A stretch of DNA of 36,008 bases from assembly GCA_021847995.1 (NCBI GenBank), contig JAJZNE010000070.1, positions 2,008 through 38,015 of the forward strand, written 5' to 3'. This DNA comes from Pseudomonadota bacterium. Its GTDB lineage: Bacteria; Pseudomonadota; Alphaproteobacteria; Acetobacterales; Acetobacteraceae. The position numbers and the translations under genes are program-made. The notes under the pieces are model-generated. The model ran no database searches. It was not told where the DNA came from and was given only the letters and a program-made list of their open reading frames with translations. Below, piece after piece: positions 21,303 through 29,828 of the stretch. How positions within the stretch are numbered: the stretch's first letter is position 1; the number at the start of each line of letters is the position of its first letter.

Positions 21303-23087
21303 TCAATACACGTCGAGCAGATAGCGCCGCTCCCGCGCCAGGTGTTCCAGCCGCGCCTGCGCCGCCTCGGCGGTGACACCCGCCTCCGCCGCGATCACCC
21401 GCGCCAGCGCGGCATGCACGTCCTTCGCCATTCCCCTGGCGTCGCCGCAGACATAAAGGTACGCCCCCTCCTCGATCCAGGCATGAAGGCGCCGCCGCTG
21501 CTCCCACAGCCGGTGCTGCACATAGACCTTCTCCGGCTGGTCGCGCGAGAAGGCGACGTCGAGATGGCTCAGCACGCCGCGCTTCAGCAGATCCTGCCAT
21601 TCCAACTGATAGAGGAAATCATGGGTGTAGTTGCGGCTGCCGAACACGAGCCAGCTGGCGCCGCCGGCCCCGGTCGCGTCGCGCTCCTGCATGAAGGCGC
21701 GGAACGGGGCGACGCCGGTGCCGGCGCCGATCATCACCACCCTCTGCGACGGATCGGCCGGCAGGCGGAAATGCGCATTGGGCTTGAGGAACACGTCCAC
21801 CGTGCCACCGACGCGCCGCCGCTCGGCCAGATCGACCGAGGCGACGCCCTGCCGCGCCCGCCCGTGGGAGCGGTAGCGCACCGCCGCCACCAGCAGATGC
21901 GCTGCCTCCTCCACCGCCTTGCGGCTGGACGCGATCGAGTAGGAACGGGGCGGCAGCGGGCGCAGCAGGCCGGCGAGCTGCGCGCCGGTCAGACGGTGGG
22001 GATAGGTTTCCAGAAGGTCGATCACCTGCCGTCCCTCGAGGAACGCCGTCTGCGCCGTCTCGGACGCCAGCGCCTGCTCCCCGGTCAGCGCGGCATAGGC
22101 GGCGAGCATCGGACGGGTCAGCGTGCAGATGTCGAGCCGCGCCGTCAGCGCCTCGGCGAGGGCCGCGTCGGGCGCGACGGAGGCGGCGCGCAGCACCGCC
22201 TCCACCAGCGCCGGGTCGTTGTGCGGGATCACGGCGAGCGAGTCGCCCGGTTCATAGGCGATCCCGGCGCCGTCGAGCGACACTTCGAGATGCCAGGTCT
22301 CGGCCGATGAGCGGCTGGAGCTGAGCTGCACGCGCTCCGTGATCTCGGCGGCGAACGGGTTGGTGCGGTCGAAGACGGTCGGGCCGGCGGCGGCGGTGCG
22401 GGCGAAATCGACGTGGATGACGGCGCTGTCCGCGCCCGGTTCCTCCTGCCCCGCGATCTCCCGCAGCGCACTGTCGAGCCAGGCTTTCGCCGGCGCCTCG
22501 AAATCGAGATCGCACTCGACCCGCTCGGTGATGCGGACGGCCCCGAGCGCCGCCAGCCGGTCATCGAGACGCCGGCCGGTGGTGCAGAAATTGGCATAGG
22601 CGCGGTCGCCGAGGGCGAGCACGGCAAAGCGCACGCCATCGAGCCGCGGCGCCTCCGGCGCCATCAGCGCGCGGCAGAAGGCGGCGGCGCGCTGCGGCGG
22701 GTCGCCCTCGCCCCAGGTGCTGGCGATCACCAGCAGGTTGGTCACCGAGGCGAGGTCGGTCGGCACGGTATCGGCCATGTCGCGCACGCGGGCGGCGAAC
22801 CCGGCCCGGGCGGCGGCCTGCCTGGCGCGCCCCGCCAGCGCCTCGGCATTGCCGCTCTCGGTGGCATAGAGGATGGTCAGCGGCAGTTTGCGGGCCGGCG
22901 GCGCGGCCGGGGCAGGGGAAAGCGAAGGGGAAGCGGCGGCATCGGCCTGCGCGGCCTCGTAGCCGGCGAGGAAGCCGCTCAGCCAGTGCCGCTGGGCAGG
23001 CGTGAAGGTCGGCATCACACGGTTCAGAAGCGTGATTTGCTCCGGCCCGAAGGGCGCGGTCGTGGGCAGGAGCTTCGGGCTCGGCAT
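21303..23087 (-). CDS. cysJ: Sulfite reductase (NADPH) flavoprotein alpha-subunit
   Basis: The 594-residue protein has the expected order. A short N-terminal helix region ('LLNRVMPTFTPAQRHWLSGFLAGY', typical of CysJ) is followed by a flavodoxin FMN domain ('ILYATESGNAEALA', 73-85; 'STWGEGDPP'). Then comes an FAD domain ('PRSYSIASS') and an NADPH domain ('MIGAGTGVAPFRAFMQER', 'LYVCGDARGMAKDV') ending in the aromatic 'LLDVY'. It passes electrons from NADPH through FAD and FMN to CysI. GAGG lies just upstream of the ATG at 23087. It is the first gene of the cysJI pair. The gene-free region upstream contains an AT-rich patch that could hold the promoter. Confidence 0.95.
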   Translation of the reverse strand: MPSPKLLPTTAPFGPEQITLLNRVMPTFTPAQRHWLSGFLAGYEAAQADAAASPSLSPAPAAPPARKLPLTILYATESGNAEALAGRARQAAARAGFAARVRDMADTVPTDLASVTNLLVIASTWGEGDPPQRAAAFCRALMAPEAPRLDGVRFAVLALGDRAYANFCTTGRRLDDRLAALGAVRITERVECDLDFEAPAKAWLDSALREIAGQEEPGADSAVIHVDFARTAAAGPTVFDRTNPFAAEITERVQLSSSRSSAETWHLEVSLDGAGIAYEPGDSLAVIPHNDPALVEAVLRAASVAPDAALAEALTARLDICTLTRPMLAAYAALTGEQALASETAQTAFLEGRQVIDLLETYPHRLTGAQLAGLLRPLPPRSYSIASSRKAVEEAAHLLVAAVRYRSHGRARQGVASVDLAERRRVGGTVDVFLKPNAHFRLPADPSQRVVMIGAGTGVAPFRAFMQERDATGAGGASWLVFGSRNYTHDFLYQLEWQDLLKRGVLSHLDVAFSRDQPEKVYVQHRLWEQRRRLHAWIEEGAYLYVCGDARGMAKDVHAALARVIAAEAGVTAEAAQARLEHLARERRYLLDVY

Positions 23088-23833
23088 GGCGGATCCTCTT
23101 CAGCCCGGCGGGAACAACGGAGAATGAGCACCTTTCCGGCGCATTTTGCAATCCCTGGGGAGTTATTTTTTCAATCAACGAAAGTGGATTGTTATATGCC
23201 CGACGCCGGTTGCGGCCTCGTCCGGCGCCCGGGAATGGCACGTTTTCCTGACCATGACGGTCCCGACCACCGGCCGCTCGCGGCCGGCAAAACGCCGAAT
23301 GCAGGGGGCTGACATGAGGCGGGCGCATGAACGCGCCGTTGTGGCCGGGGTGCCGGGCGGCGCCTTCCCGCGTCGGCTGGCACTCGCCGGTGCCGGACAT
23401 CGTCACCGTCTCCTGCGGCGTCTCCTGCGGCGGCTATCCCGGCTGCTGCCTCCCGGTCCGGTTCGGTACGGGACCGATTCTGCTCTGATGGCGCAGGCAC
23501 ACGACGCTCGGCCGCGGATCGAACAGGCGCGGCGAGCGACCATCGCCGGCCTCGGCCTCACCGGGCTCGGCCTCGGGCGCACCCATCCGGCGGTGCAGGC
23601 GGGCTGGGGGCGGCGGAGGGGTTCGGCGAAGTGCGGGATGACTGACCGTCCCGCCCCGAAGCCAGGCAGGCGACCTCGGGACATGGTGCGAAACCAGCAG
23701 GATCGGCGATATGCCCAGCAATCACGATAACCTGTTCGTACTATTGTCAACATAATTGCAGTTCATAAGAAAATACTTGGCTTGATCCCTGGCCGTCGGG
23801 GGATTAGCGTCAGACATGGGAGGAGCCAAACGA
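23088..23833. other. 746-bp gene-free region with two AT-rich patches
   Basis: No convincing gene is seen between the divergent cysJ and Rieske genes. Two AT-rich patches, at about 23158-23200 (next to cysJ) and 23725-23785 (next to the Rieske gene), contrast with the GC-rich surroundings and probably hold the two promoters. The second contains TGTCAA at 23744-23749, an exact TTGACA on the minus strand, and TTGTCA on the plus strand. Longer open frames inside have arginine- or proline-rich translations typical of non-coding high-GC DNA. A 53-codon Cys-containing frame at 23327-23488 is discussed as a finding. No riboswitch or tRNA was recognised. Confidence 0.6.
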
Positions 23834-24412
23834 ATGCGGTCTTGCCGGGCGACTTGCCTTCTGATTCCTGGGCGCCGAGCCATTCTCGGGGCGGGACTGG
23901 CGCTGGCCCCCTGGCTGCGCAACGCCGTGGCCGCCACCGACCCCGCCGCCCTGCCGCCGCAGCCGGGCGACCGGTTCGCCTATCTGACCGGCGAGAAGCA
24001 GGGGCAGATCATCCGCGCGGGCGACCTGCCGCTCGGCGGACCGCAGGTGCAGGCCATGCCGATCGAGCCGAAGAGCGGCGTGGTGCGCGACGGATCGCGG
24101 CTCAATCTGCTGGTGCTCGCGCGCTTCGATCCTGCCGCACTCGATGCGGACACACGGGCGCGCGCCGGCGGCGGCGTCGTTGCCTATTCGGGCGTGTGCA
24201 CGCACCAGGGCTGCCCGGTCAACATGTGGGCGAGCGACAAGGGCGCGCTCTACTGCTCCTGTCACGGATCGATGTACGACCCGAAGGATGGCGCGGAAGT
24301 GATCGGCGGTCCCGCTCCGCGCCCGCTGCCGAGTCTCGCGCTCGCCATCGACGATGACATACCGTTCGTCGCAGGCGGCTTCTCCGGCCGTGTCGGCCCC
24401 GAACAGCACTAG
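23834..24412 (+). CDS. Exported Rieske [2Fe-2S] protein
   Basis: The 192-residue protein has a twin-Arg signal-like N-terminus ('IPGRRAILGAGLALAPWL'). The C-terminal Rieske domain has cluster motifs 'CTHQGC' (C122, H124, C127) and 'CSCHGSMYDP' (C141, C143, H144); Cys127 and Cys143 would form the disulfide typical of high-potential Rieske centres. It resembles the small subunits of arsenite oxidase and related periplasmic Rieske proteins. An ATG at 23816 is annotated by frame alone. The strong GGGAGGAG at 23818-23826 lies after it and seven bases before the ATG at 23834, so the latter is the likely start. Its neighbour is the PQQ alcohol dehydrogenase, so it may pass electrons onward (inference). 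Confidence 0.88.
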   Translation: MRSCRATCLLIPGRRAILGAGLALAPWLRNAVAATDPAALPPQPGDRFAYLTGEKQGQIIRAGDLPLGGPQVQAMPIEPKSGVVRDGSRLNLLVLARFDPAALDADTRARAGGGVVAYSGVCTHQGCPVNMWASDKGALYCSCHGSMYDPKDGAEVIGGPAPRPLPSLALAIDDDIPFVAGGFSGRVGPEQH

Positions 24413-24532
24413 CCGCGGCCAACACCAAAAGAACGCGCGTCAGCGCGCCGCCGTCCCAACTGCCCGCGCCCTTGCTGATCGGCATTGACGACGCGGGATG
24501 AGGCGTAGAGGCGACCAACAGGGAGACCAGGA

Positions 24533-26275
24533 ATGAGAAATCTGCCAGCAATGAGAAACCTGATCGTGCGCTCGGCCTTGACGTCGCTGCTGCTTGCCGG
24601 CGCCGCCGGCGCCGCCTTCGCGCAATCGGACTACACGCCCGTCACCGATGCCCGGCTCGCCAATCCGGAACCGCAGAACTGGCTGATGACGCGCGGCAGC
24701 TACAAGGGATGGAGCTACAGCGCGCTTGACCAGATCAACACCGGCAACGTCAGGAACCTGACACCGGTGTGGAGCTTCTCCACCGGCGTCGATTCGGGGC
24801 ATGAAGCGGCGCCGATCGTCAACAATGGCGTGATGTTCGTCGCCACCCCGTACAGCCAGGTGATCGCGCTGAACGCCGCCACCGGCGACCTGCTATGGCG
24901 CTACAAGCGCCCGCTGCCGGAAGGGTTCAGCGCGCTGCACAACACGAGCCGCGGCGTCGCGCTCTATGGCGACAAGGTCTATCTGCCGGCGCTCGACGCG
25001 GTGCTGGTGGCGCTCGATGCCAAGACCGGCAAGAAAGTGTGGGAGGCGAAGGTCGAGGACTGGAAGCAGGGTTATTACATGACGATGGCCCCGCTGGTGG
25101 TGAAGGGCAAAGTGCTGGTCGGCGTTGCCGGCGGCGAGTTCGGCGTGCGCGGCTTCGTCGAGGCGTTCGACGCGGAAACCGGCAAGTCCGTCTGGAAGAC
25201 CTACAGCATTCCGGCCCCCGGCGAGCCTGGCAGCGAGACCTGGCAGAAGCCGGACACCTGGAAGACCGGCGGCGGATCCACCTGGAATACCGGCAACTAC
25301 GATGCCGACGCCAACATCGTCTATTGGGGCACCGGCAACGGCTCGCCGTGGTTCGGCGATCAGCGGCCGGGCGACAATCTCTATACCTCGTCCACGCTCG
25401 CGCTCGACGGCGACACCGGCAAGATGAAGGGATATTTCCAGTACCATCAGAACGAGTCGTGGGACTGGGATGCGATGAACGCGCCGATGCTGGTCGATTT
25501 CGACCGCAACGGATCGGCCATCAAGGGCCTGCTGACGCCGCAGCGCAACGGCTATCTCTACTGGCTGCGCCGCAACAACGACGGCAGCATCTCCTATATC
25601 AGTTCCGAGCCATACGTGCCGCAGAACGTCTTCAAGGACGTCGACCCCAAGACCGGACGGCCGGTGGTCGATCCCGACCACAAGCCGGGCACCGGCAAGA
25701 TGGCACAGTTCTGCCCCGGCCTGTGGGGCGGCAAGGACTGGCCGTTCGAGGCGTACAGCCCCAAGACCGGCCTCGTCTACATCCCGTCGAACGAGAACCA
25801 CTGCAACAAGTTCGAAGGCAAGGTGGAGCAGCGTGTGCCCGGCCAGTGGTGGACCGGGGTCGCGGTGCCCGATTTCCACTTCTCCGTCGATACCAAGGCC
25901 GGGTTCTATGGCGAGATCCAGGCGTTCGACGCCAACACCGGCAAGCGCGGATGGCGCCAGCTCTATTCCAAGTCGATGATGTGGGGATCGCTGCTGGCGA
26001 CCGGCGGCAACCTCATCTTCGGCGGCGGCACCAACGACCGGATGTTCCGCGCCTATGACGCCACCACCGGCGAAGAACTCTGGCACTTCAAGACCAATTC
26101 CGGCATCATGGCGCCCCCCTCCACCTTCGAGGTCGGCGGGGTGCAGTATGTGGCGGTGCAATCGGGCTATGGCGTCGATCCTGCGTTCCAGCAGACCCTC
26201 ATGGCCGACCTGGTCGGCTGGCAGGCGGACGTTCCGCAGGGCGGCGTCGTCTGGGTGTTCGCGGTCGGCAAGTAG
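24533..26275 (+). CDS. PQQ-dependent alcohol dehydrogenase, lanthanide-type signature
   Basis: The 580-residue protein has a signal peptide (to about residue 30, AFA-Q) and the eight-bladed propeller of quinoprotein alcohol dehydrogenases, with repeated 'LDAKTGKKVW'-type W-motifs. Metal and PQQ ligands are readable: Glu in 'AGGEFGVRG' (E202), Asn in 'WGTGNGSPW' (N269) and the catalytic Asp in 'ESWDWDAMN' (D311). D313, two residues on, is the extra Asp that marks lanthanide-dependent XoxF/ExaF/PedH enzymes. The adjacent Cys-Cys of methanol dehydrogenases is absent; 'ALHNTSRGVALY' stands in its place. No cytochrome c domain follows, so it is a soluble periplasmic type I enzyme. The substrate alcohol is unknown. 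Confidence 0.92.
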   Translation: MRNLPAMRNLIVRSALTSLLLAGAAGAAFAQSDYTPVTDARLANPEPQNWLMTRGSYKGWSYSALDQINTGNVRNLTPVWSFSTGVDSGHEAAPIVNNGVMFVATPYSQVIALNAATGDLLWRYKRPLPEGFSALHNTSRGVALYGDKVYLPALDAVLVALDAKTGKKVWEAKVEDWKQGYYMTMAPLVVKGKVLVGVAGGEFGVRGFVEAFDAETGKSVWKTYSIPAPGEPGSETWQKPDTWKTGGGSTWNTGNYDADANIVYWGTGNGSPWFGDQRPGDNLYTSSTLALDGDTGKMKGYFQYHQNESWDWDAMNAPMLVDFDRNGSAIKGLLTPQRNGYLYWLRRNNDGSISYISSEPYVPQNVFKDVDPKTGRPVVDPDHKPGTGKMAQFCPGLWGGKDWPFEAYSPKTGLVYIPSNENHCNKFEGKVEQRVPGQWWTGVAVPDFHFSVDTKAGFYGEIQAFDANTGKRGWRQLYSKSMMWGSLLATGGNLIFGGGTNDRMFRAYDATTGEELWHFKTNSGIMAPPSTFEVGGVQYVAVQSGYGVDPAFQQTLMADLVGWQADVPQGGVVWVFAVGK

Positions 26276-26360
26276 CGCCACCGTGACCCGCCCAGCTTCC
26301 CGCGGGCCTGAAGCCGGCTGCCCTCAGGGCGGCCGGCGACGGCGTCCTTCCGATCCCGCC

Positions 26361-26807
26361 ATGCGCCGCGGCGTGCGAACCGGCGCTGTGGCCGTGTGGC
26401 TTCTCGCGCTGCTGGCCGGGTCGCTGCCCGGCCGGGGTGCGGCGGCGCAGGCGGCGGCGGGCGCCCCCTACATCGTCGATGTACAGGACGTGACCGCGCA
26501 GGTCGGCCAGCATGCCGTCATGCACATCACCCTGCGCCTGCCGCAGGGCTATCGCGTGCTGGAACACTACACCAACCGCGTCAGCCGCTTTTCCTCGCTC
26601 GACGGCGGCGTGGCGTTCGACGACAAGGTGGTGCCCGGCAGGTTCGAGGATGGCGTGCTGACCTTCGCCGTCGGCGTGACGCCGATCGCGCCGGGCCGGC
26701 ATCCGATCAATGGCGTCTTCCGCGTCGGCTACATCCAGGGTCCCGACAGCATGTCGATGATCTCGGTGCCGCTGATCGCCAATGTCACCGGTACCGACCA
26801 GCGCTGA
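26361..26807 (+). CDS. Small exported protein of unknown function in PQQ-ADH operon
   Basis: The 148-residue product has a signal peptide ('GAVAVWLLALLAGSLPGRGAAAQ'). The ~110-residue mature domain has alternating hydrophobic beta-strand patterns ('APYIVDVQDVTAQVGQHAVMHITLRLP' in two parts, 'GVLTFAVGVTPIAPGRHPINGVFRVGYI', 'MISVPLIANV'). It looks like an immunoglobulin-like or beta-sandwich periplasmic protein. No cysteine or haem motif is present, so it is not the XoxG cytochrome, and it is too short for XoxJ. ATG 26361 was chosen because the signal peptide starts there; a GTG at 26283 is in frame. It begins 85 bases after the dehydrogenase and is followed by a strong terminator. Confidence 0.7.
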   Translation: MRRGVRTGAVAVWLLALLAGSLPGRGAAAQAAAGAPYIVDVQDVTAQVGQHAVMHITLRLPQGYRVLEHYTNRVSRFSSLDGGVAFDDKVVPGRFEDGVLTFAVGVTPIAPGRHPINGVFRVGYIQGPDSMSMISVPLIANVTGTDQR

Positions 26808-26881
26808 CCGGTCCCGCAGCGCCGGATGGCGCACCGACGGCAACGCCCATCGCTATAGCCAGATAGTCACAACGAGCGGAC

Positions 26882-26914
26882 GCGGTGCGGCCGGGGCAGT
26901 CCCGGCCGCACCGC
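26882..26914 (+). terminator. Strong hairpin after the PQQ-ADH operon
   Basis: A perfect 14-bp GC-rich inverted repeat, GCGGTGCGGCCGGG (26882-26895) with CCCGGCCGCACCGC (26901-26914), and a 5-base loop is followed by TCGCTTTG. It separates the Rieske/PQQ-ADH/small-protein genes from the downstream Mo-hydroxylase pair. Confidence 0.75.
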
Positions 26915-26995
26915 TCGCTTTGTCGCCGCCGGGCGGTGCGGCGCGCCGCGGCCCTGCCGCCGGCTTTCCGAAAACCCAAGGGGAGGAGACGACCC

Positions 26996-27448
26996 ATGCT
27001 CAGGTTTCGCGTCAACGGGCAGGAACACACGACCGACGCCGACCCGGCCCTGCCGCTGCTCTGGTATCTGCGCGACGAACTTGACCTGACCGGCACCAAG
27101 TTCGGGTGCGGCAAGGCGCTGTGCGGCGCCTGCACCGTGCATGTCGATGGCCAGGCGGTGCGCTCCTGCACCACCACGCTGCAGGATGTGAGCGACCGCT
27201 CGATCGTCACCATCGAAGGGCTTGATCCGGCCGGCGATCATCCGGTGCAGAAAGCCTGGCGCGCCGCCAACGTGCCGCAATGCGGCTTCTGCCAGGCCGG
27301 CCAGATCATGCAGGCCGCCGCCCTGCTCGCCGCCAACCCGAAGCCGACGGATGCCGAAATCGACCAAGGCATGGCCGGCAATATCTGCCGCTGCGGCTGC
27401 TACCAGCGGATTCATACGGCGGTCCGCCTGGCCGCCACGGGGGTGTGA
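26996..27448 (+). CDS. Mo-hydroxylase small subunit, two [2Fe-2S] clusters (IorA-like)
   Basis: The 150-residue protein has a plant-ferredoxin-type cluster domain with '[20 protein letters not shown]' (C38, C43, C46) and 'VRSCTT' (C58). A four-helix domain holds '[10 protein letters not shown]' (C96, C99) and '[11 protein letters not shown]' (C131, C133). It is the electron-transfer subunit of isoquinoline-1-oxidoreductase/aldehyde dehydrogenase-type enzymes. ATG 26996 follows GGGGAGGAG at 26980-26988; the longer upstream frame is rejected. It has no signal peptide of its own and probably leaves the cell bound to the Tat-targeted large subunit, whose gene starts two bases after its stop. Confidence 0.93.
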   Translation: MLRFRVNGQEHTTDADPALPLLWYLRDELDLTGTKFGCGKALCGACTVHVDGQAVRSCTTTLQDVSDRSIVTIEGLDPAGDHPVQKAWRAANVPQCGFCQAGQIMQAAALLAANPKPTDAEIDQGMAGNICRCGCYQRIHTAVRLAATGV

Positions 27449-27449
27449 C

Positions 27450-29774
27450 ATGTTGCAGATTGCACGTACCTACGCGATCGAGAACGTCAGCCGCCGCAGG
27501 CTGCTGAAGGGGTTTGCCTTCGGCGGCGGCCTCGTGCTGATGGCCCGCCTGCTGCCGGCCGGCGCGCGCGCCGCCGACATGCACGAAAGCCCCTACGCCA
27601 CCGGCGCATCCGGCATGCCGCACGGCACGGTGAACGATCCCCACGTCTTCGTCTCCATCGCGCCTGACGGCACCGTGACCATCGTCGCCGCGCGCGCCGA
27701 AATGGGCACCGGGGCGGCACGCACCAGCCTGCCGATGATCGTCGCCGAGGAACTGGACGCCGACTGGTCGCGCGTGAAGATCGCGCAATCGCCCGGCAAC
27801 GAGGAGAAATACGGCAACCAGGACACCGACGGCTCACGCAGCGTGCGTCATTTCATCCAGCCGATGCGCGAATGCGGTGCCGCCGCACGCATGATGCTGG
27901 AAATGGCGGCAGCGCAGCGCTGGGGCGTCGATCCGTCGCAGGTCGAGGCACGCAACCACGAGGTCTTCAACAAGAGCTCCGGCGACCGCCTCGGCTACGG
28001 CGATCTCGCTGCCGCGGCGGCGGCGCTGCCGATGCCACCCACCGACAAGCTCACCTTCAAGGATCCGGCGAAGTTCCGCTATATCGGCAAGGGCAATGTC
28101 CAGATCGTCGATCTCTACGATATCACCGTCGGCCGCGCCCGCTACGGCGCCGACCAGCGGCTGCCCGGCCAACTCTATGCGGTGATCGCGCGTCCGCCCG
28201 TGGTCGGCGGCAAGCTCGTCTCCTTCGACGGCAGCGCGGCGATGAAGGTGCCGGGCGTGGTGCGCGTGATGGCGGTGCAGGGATGGCAGCCGCCGGGCAC
28301 CAAGTTCCTGCCGGTCGGCGGCGTGGCAGTGGTGGCGCGCAACACCGGGGCGGCGATGATGGGCCGCGACGCGCTGAAGATCACCTGGGACGACGGCCCC
28401 AACAAGACCTACGATTCCGACGCCTATCGCGCGGAGTTGCAGCGGGCAGCGGCGTCGCCCGGCCAGGTGGTGCGCAACGACGGCGACGTGGACGGCGCGA
28501 TGAAGTCGGCGGCGAAGGTGGTCTCCGCCGAATACTACATCCCGCATATCGCACACGCGACCATGGAACCGCCCTCCGCCCTCGCGCGCGTCGCCGACGG
28601 CGCCTGCGAAGCCTGGGCGCCGGTGCAGAGCCCGGGCGGAACACGCGACGACCTGGCCAAGCTGCTCGACATCGCGCCCGAGAAGGTGGTGCTGCACACG
28701 ACGCTGCTCGGCGGCGGCTTCGGCCGCAAGTCGAAATGCGATTATGTGCTGGAGGCGGCCCTGCTGTCGAAGGAACTCGGCGTGCCGGTGCAGGTGCAGT
28801 GGACGCGCGAGGACGACCTCCGCAACGGCTTCTACCACGCCGTCGCGGTCGAGCGGATCGAGGCGGCACTCGACGCCAACAAGAAGGTCATCGGCTGGCG
28901 TCACCGCAGCGCCTCGCCCACCATTCTCTCGACCTTCAAGGCCGGCGCCGATCATCAGGCGGCGTTCGAGGTGAGCATGGGGCTGGTCGATGTGCCCTTC
29001 GACATCCCGAACATCCGCTGCGAGACGGGGGCGGCGCCGGCGCATACGCGCATCGGCTGGTTCCGTTCGGTCTACAACATCCCGCACGGCTTCGCGATCC
29101 AGAGCTTCGTCGCCGAACTGGCTCAGGCCACCGGCCGCGATCCCAAGGAAATGCTGCTGGAACTGATCGGTGAGCCGCGCATCGTCGATCCGCGCTCGCA
29201 GGTCGCGAAGGACATGTTCTGGGACTACGGCGAACCGTGGGACTCCTACCCGATCGATGCCGGCCGGCTGCGCCGGGTGGCCGAGATCGCGGCCGAGAAG
29301 GCAGGCTGGGGCAGACAGTTGCCGCCGGGCCACGGCCTCGGCATCGCGGCGCACCGCAGCTTCGTCACCTATGTCGCTACGGTGGTGGAAGTCGCGGTGG
29401 ACAAGGACGGCAGCATCAGCGTACCGCGGGTCGATACCGCCATCGACTGCGGATTCCACGTCAATCCGGAACGCATCGCCTCTCAGGTCGAGGGCGGGGC
29501 AGTGATGGGCCTGACGCTCGCCAAATACGGCAACATCACCTTCAAGGATGGCCGTGTGCAGCAGGGCAACTTCGACGACTATGAGATGGTGCGCATAACC
29601 GAATCGCCGAAGGTCACCAACACCTATATCGTGCCCCACCCCTACGAGGTGCATGCGAGCGGTGTCGGCGAGCCGCCGATCCCGCCTTTTGCACCGGCAC
29701 TGTGCAACGCGATCTTTGCTGCCACCGGCAAGCGCATCCGCAGCCTGCCGATCGGCGACCAACTGAAGGCCTGA
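27450..29774 (+). CDS. Tat-exported Mo-hydroxylase large subunit (IorB-like aldehyde dehydrogenase)
   Basis: The 774-residue protein begins with a Tat signal, 'NVSRRRLLKGFAFGGG' (12-27), cleaved near 'ARAAD'. The body is the IorB-type large subunit: 'FVSIAPDGTVTIVAARAEMGTG', 'TLLGGGFGRKS' at the pterin site, 'GWFRSVYNIPHGFAIQSF' and the C-terminal 'ASGVGEPPIPPFAPAL' with the catalytic Glu. Such enzymes hydroxylate aldehydes or N-heterocycles in the periplasm, usually passing electrons to cytochrome c. No cytochrome gene is adjacent. Location just after the PQQ alcohol dehydrogenase group suggests oxidation of the aldehyde product (inference). A convergent terminator follows. Confidence 0.92.
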   Translation: MLQIARTYAIENVSRRRLLKGFAFGGGLVLMARLLPAGARAADMHESPYATGASGMPHGTVNDPHVFVSIAPDGTVTIVAARAEMGTGAARTSLPMIVAEELDADWSRVKIAQSPGNEEKYGNQDTDGSRSVRHFIQPMRECGAAARMMLEMAAAQRWGVDPSQVEARNHEVFNKSSGDRLGYGDLAAAAAALPMPPTDKLTFKDPAKFRYIGKGNVQIVDLYDITVGRARYGADQRLPGQLYAVIARPPVVGGKLVSFDGSAAMKVPGVVRVMAVQGWQPPGTKFLPVGGVAVVARNTGAAMMGRDALKITWDDGPNKTYDSDAYRAELQRAAASPGQVVRNDGDVDGAMKSAAKVVSAEYYIPHIAHATMEPPSALARVADGACEAWAPVQSPGGTRDDLAKLLDIAPEKVVLHTTLLGGGFGRKSKCDYVLEAALLSKELGVPVQVQWTREDDLRNGFYHAVAVERIEAALDANKKVIGWRHRSASPTILSTFKAGADHQAAFEVSMGLVDVPFDIPNIRCETGAAPAHTRIGWFRSVYNIPHGFAIQSFVAELAQATGRDPKEMLLELIGEPRIVDPRSQVAKDMFWDYGEPWDSYPIDAGRLRRVAEIAAEKAGWGRQLPPGHGLGIAAHRSFVTYVATVVEVAVDKDGSISVPRVDTAIDCGFHVNPERIASQVEGGAVMGLTLAKYGNITFKDGRVQQGNFDDYEMVRITESPKVTNTYIVPHPYEVHASGVGEPPIPPFAPALCNAIFAATGKRIRSLPIGDQLKA

Positions 29775-29789
29775 GACGCCGCCACGCGG

Positions 29790-29824
29790 GGGACGGCCGC
29801 CGATCGATCCGCGGCGGCCGTCCC
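29790..29824. terminator. Bidirectional hairpin between convergent genes
   Basis: A perfect 13-bp inverted repeat, GGGACGGCCGCCG (29790-29802) with CGGCGGCCGTCCC (29812-29824), has a 9-base loop. It lies between the stops of the Mo-hydroxylase large subunit and FtsH and probably ends both transcripts. The plus-strand tail is TTCGCT. Confidence 0.7.
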
Positions 29825-29828
29825 TTCG

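Noticed and set aside
19476..22310. 944-codon plus-strand frame across cysI and cysJ
   Set aside because: It spans two well-supported opposite-strand genes and has the composition of an antisense shadow.
23146..23730. 194-codon plus-strand frame in the gene-free gap
   Set aside because: Arg-rich, low-complexity translation with no ribosome site or recognisable domain.
24893..26281. 462-codon minus-strand frame opposite the PQQ dehydrogenase
   Set aside because: Shadow of a gene with intact quinoprotein motifs.
26055..26360. 5' extension of the small exported protein
   Set aside because: It overlaps the PQQ dehydrogenase in another frame; the signal peptide begins at ATG 26361.
27834..29762. 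642-codon minus-strand frame opposite the IorB-like gene
   Set aside because: Antisense shadow with His/Arg/Asp-rich composition and no motif.
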